In this document: positions 5,887 through 6,385 of the stretch, in pieces
Numbering within the stretch: the first letter of the stretch is position 1
Layout of the letters: every line of letters begins with the position of its first letter
Assembly (NCBI GenBank): GCA_016791465.1
Contig: JAEUWE010000103.1
Span: 1-6,385, forward strand
Direction of reading: 5' to 3'
Length of the DNA stretch: 6,385 bases
Source: Pseudobdellovibrionaceae bacterium
GTDB taxonomy: Bacteria > Bdellovibrionota > Bdellovibrionia > Bdellovibrionales > JAMPXM01
Made by a program: the position numbers and the translations under genes
The notes under the pieces: generated by a model
Databases searched by the model: none
What the model saw: only the letters and a program-made list of their open reading frames with translations
What the model was told of the DNA's origin: nothing

Positions 5887-6385
5887 CTAAACCATCGCAT
5901 CTTCGCTGCCGCCACGAGCGATGAGAATCTTCCCTTCGCCCTCAAGTCGACGAGCGACGTTAACGATCTCAACCTGTGCAGTCTCAACATCAGAAAGACG
6001 CGACGGCCCCATGTTGGCCAAATCATCCTTAAGCAGCTGCGCAGCTCGCTGCGAAATATTCTTGAAAATTTTGTTTCTGATCTCTTCGTTCGAAGTCTTG
6101 AGCGCAAGCAAGAGCTTGTCGTTTGGAACTTCTTTGAGAAGAGTTTGGATGCCCTTGTCGTCGATTTTGATAATGTCCTCGAAAACGAACATGAGCTTGC
6201 GAATCTCTTCCGCCAGAATCGGATCTTTCTCCTCGATTCTCGCCATGATCGCCTTTTCCGTATTCTTGTCCATAACGTTGAGCATCTCGGCGACAGGCTG
6301 CACTCCACCCAATGCCGCGGCTTCGGTCGTACCGACGTTCGAGAGTTCTTCCTTCAGGACGCGATCGACTTCCGCGATCAACTCC
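5887..6385 (-). CDS. fliG: FliG, flagellar motor switch protein (C-terminal part, runs off right edge)
   Basis: FliG forms the rotor face of the C ring that meets the MotA stator and transmits torque. Only the last 165 residues are present; the N-terminal FliF-binding domain and the start of the middle domain lie outside. Visible parts are the Gly-Gly element ALGGVQPVAEMLN (about residues 24-36), the MFVFEDI hinge segment (about 65-71), and the C-terminal torque domain with NISQRAAQLLKDDLANMGP (about 109-127). The charged residues known from E. coli FliG to matter for stator contact have clear counterparts: Lys in ALK, Arg in SQRAA, the Asp-Asp of KDDL and the Arg of SRLS. The motor interface therefore looks ordinary and complete. 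The end, GGSEDAMV, resembles the GSGEDTYV terminus of enterobacterial FliG. The frame continues to the window edge with no start; a TTG at 6381 is just a leucine codon. The fliH ribosome site overlaps its TAG stop. Confidence 0.96.
   Translation of the reverse strand, partial: ELIAEVDRVLKEELSNVGTTEAAALGGVQPVAEMLNVMDKNTEKAIMARIEEKDPILAEEIRKLMFVFEDIIKIDDKGIQTLLKEVPNDKLLLALKTSNEEIRNKIFKNISQRAAQLLKDDLANMGPSRLSDVETAQVEIVNVARRLEGEGKILIARGGSEDAMV

Larger units (their letters stand above)
1..6385 (-). other. Flagellar operon segment: fliG-fliH-fliI-fliJ-motE-like-fliK-flgD
   Basis: All seven genes face the same way with junctions of 11 bases, an 11-base overlap, a 1-base overlap, 45, 27 and 11 bases. 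I see no sense-strand promoter or terminator between them, so a single transcript entering from the right (from fliF/fliE, presumably) and continuing left toward flgE is the simplest reading. The order parallels the Bacillus fla/che operon including the ylxF position. The largest gap, 45 bases between fliJ and the MotE-like gene, holds only a ribosome site and a weak 4-bp hairpin. Confidence 0.85.

Noticed and set aside
1..6385. Possibility of a new defence, mobile or biosynthetic system
   Set aside because: Every gene belongs to the flagellar basal body, export or hook set, in a known order. There are no integrases, transposases, repeat arrays or composition breaks visible by eye.

Overview
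The window is one uninterrupted stretch of a flagellar operon, with every gene read on the minus strand. In transcription order (right to left) it holds the 3' part of fliG, then fliH, fliI, fliJ, a membrane-anchored MotE/YlxF-like gene, fliK, and the 5' part of flgD, which runs off the left edge. No gene lies outside the flagellar set. There is no RNA gene, mobile element or CRISPR array, and no gene-free stretch longer than about 50 bases.

The order fliG-fliH-fliI-fliJ-(MgtE_N/MotE-like)-fliK-flgD is the same as in the Bacillus fla/che operon (fliG fliH fliI fliJ ylxF fliK ylxG/flgD). The protein sequences look proteobacterial-like rather than Firmicute: base composition is near 50 % GC by eye, FliK is long and Ala-rich, and FlgD has a long N-terminal lead. 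My best guess is a Bdellovibrio-type bacterium (Bdellovibrionota or a related deltaproteobacterial lineage). This is pattern recognition only, and the sequence does not prove it.

The gene products form a chain. FliG is the rotor switch protein of the C ring. FliH, FliI and FliJ are the soluble ATPase complex that feeds substrates to the flagellar type III export gate. FliK is the exported hook-length ruler and substrate-specificity switch. FlgD is the exported hook cap needed to assemble the hook. The MotE-like protein is an inner-membrane protein with a C-terminal helical domain of the MgtE_N type, related in fold to FliG; its exact role here is unknown.

Junctions are tight. fliI overlaps the end of fliH, and the fliI stop and fliJ start share one base (TGATG). 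The fliH and flgD ribosome sites overlap the preceding stop codons. This points to one polycistronic message with translational coupling. Two starts differ from the longest open frame: fliI probably starts at 5067 and the MotE-like gene at 3250. fliK starts at a GTG supported by a strong GGAGGG.

Nothing here amounts to a new system. The best unexplained signal is a perfect hairpin followed by eight T's at 2802-2826. It reads as an intrinsic terminator on the plus strand, antisense to the MotE-like gene. On the sense strand the same tract is an A8 slippery run.
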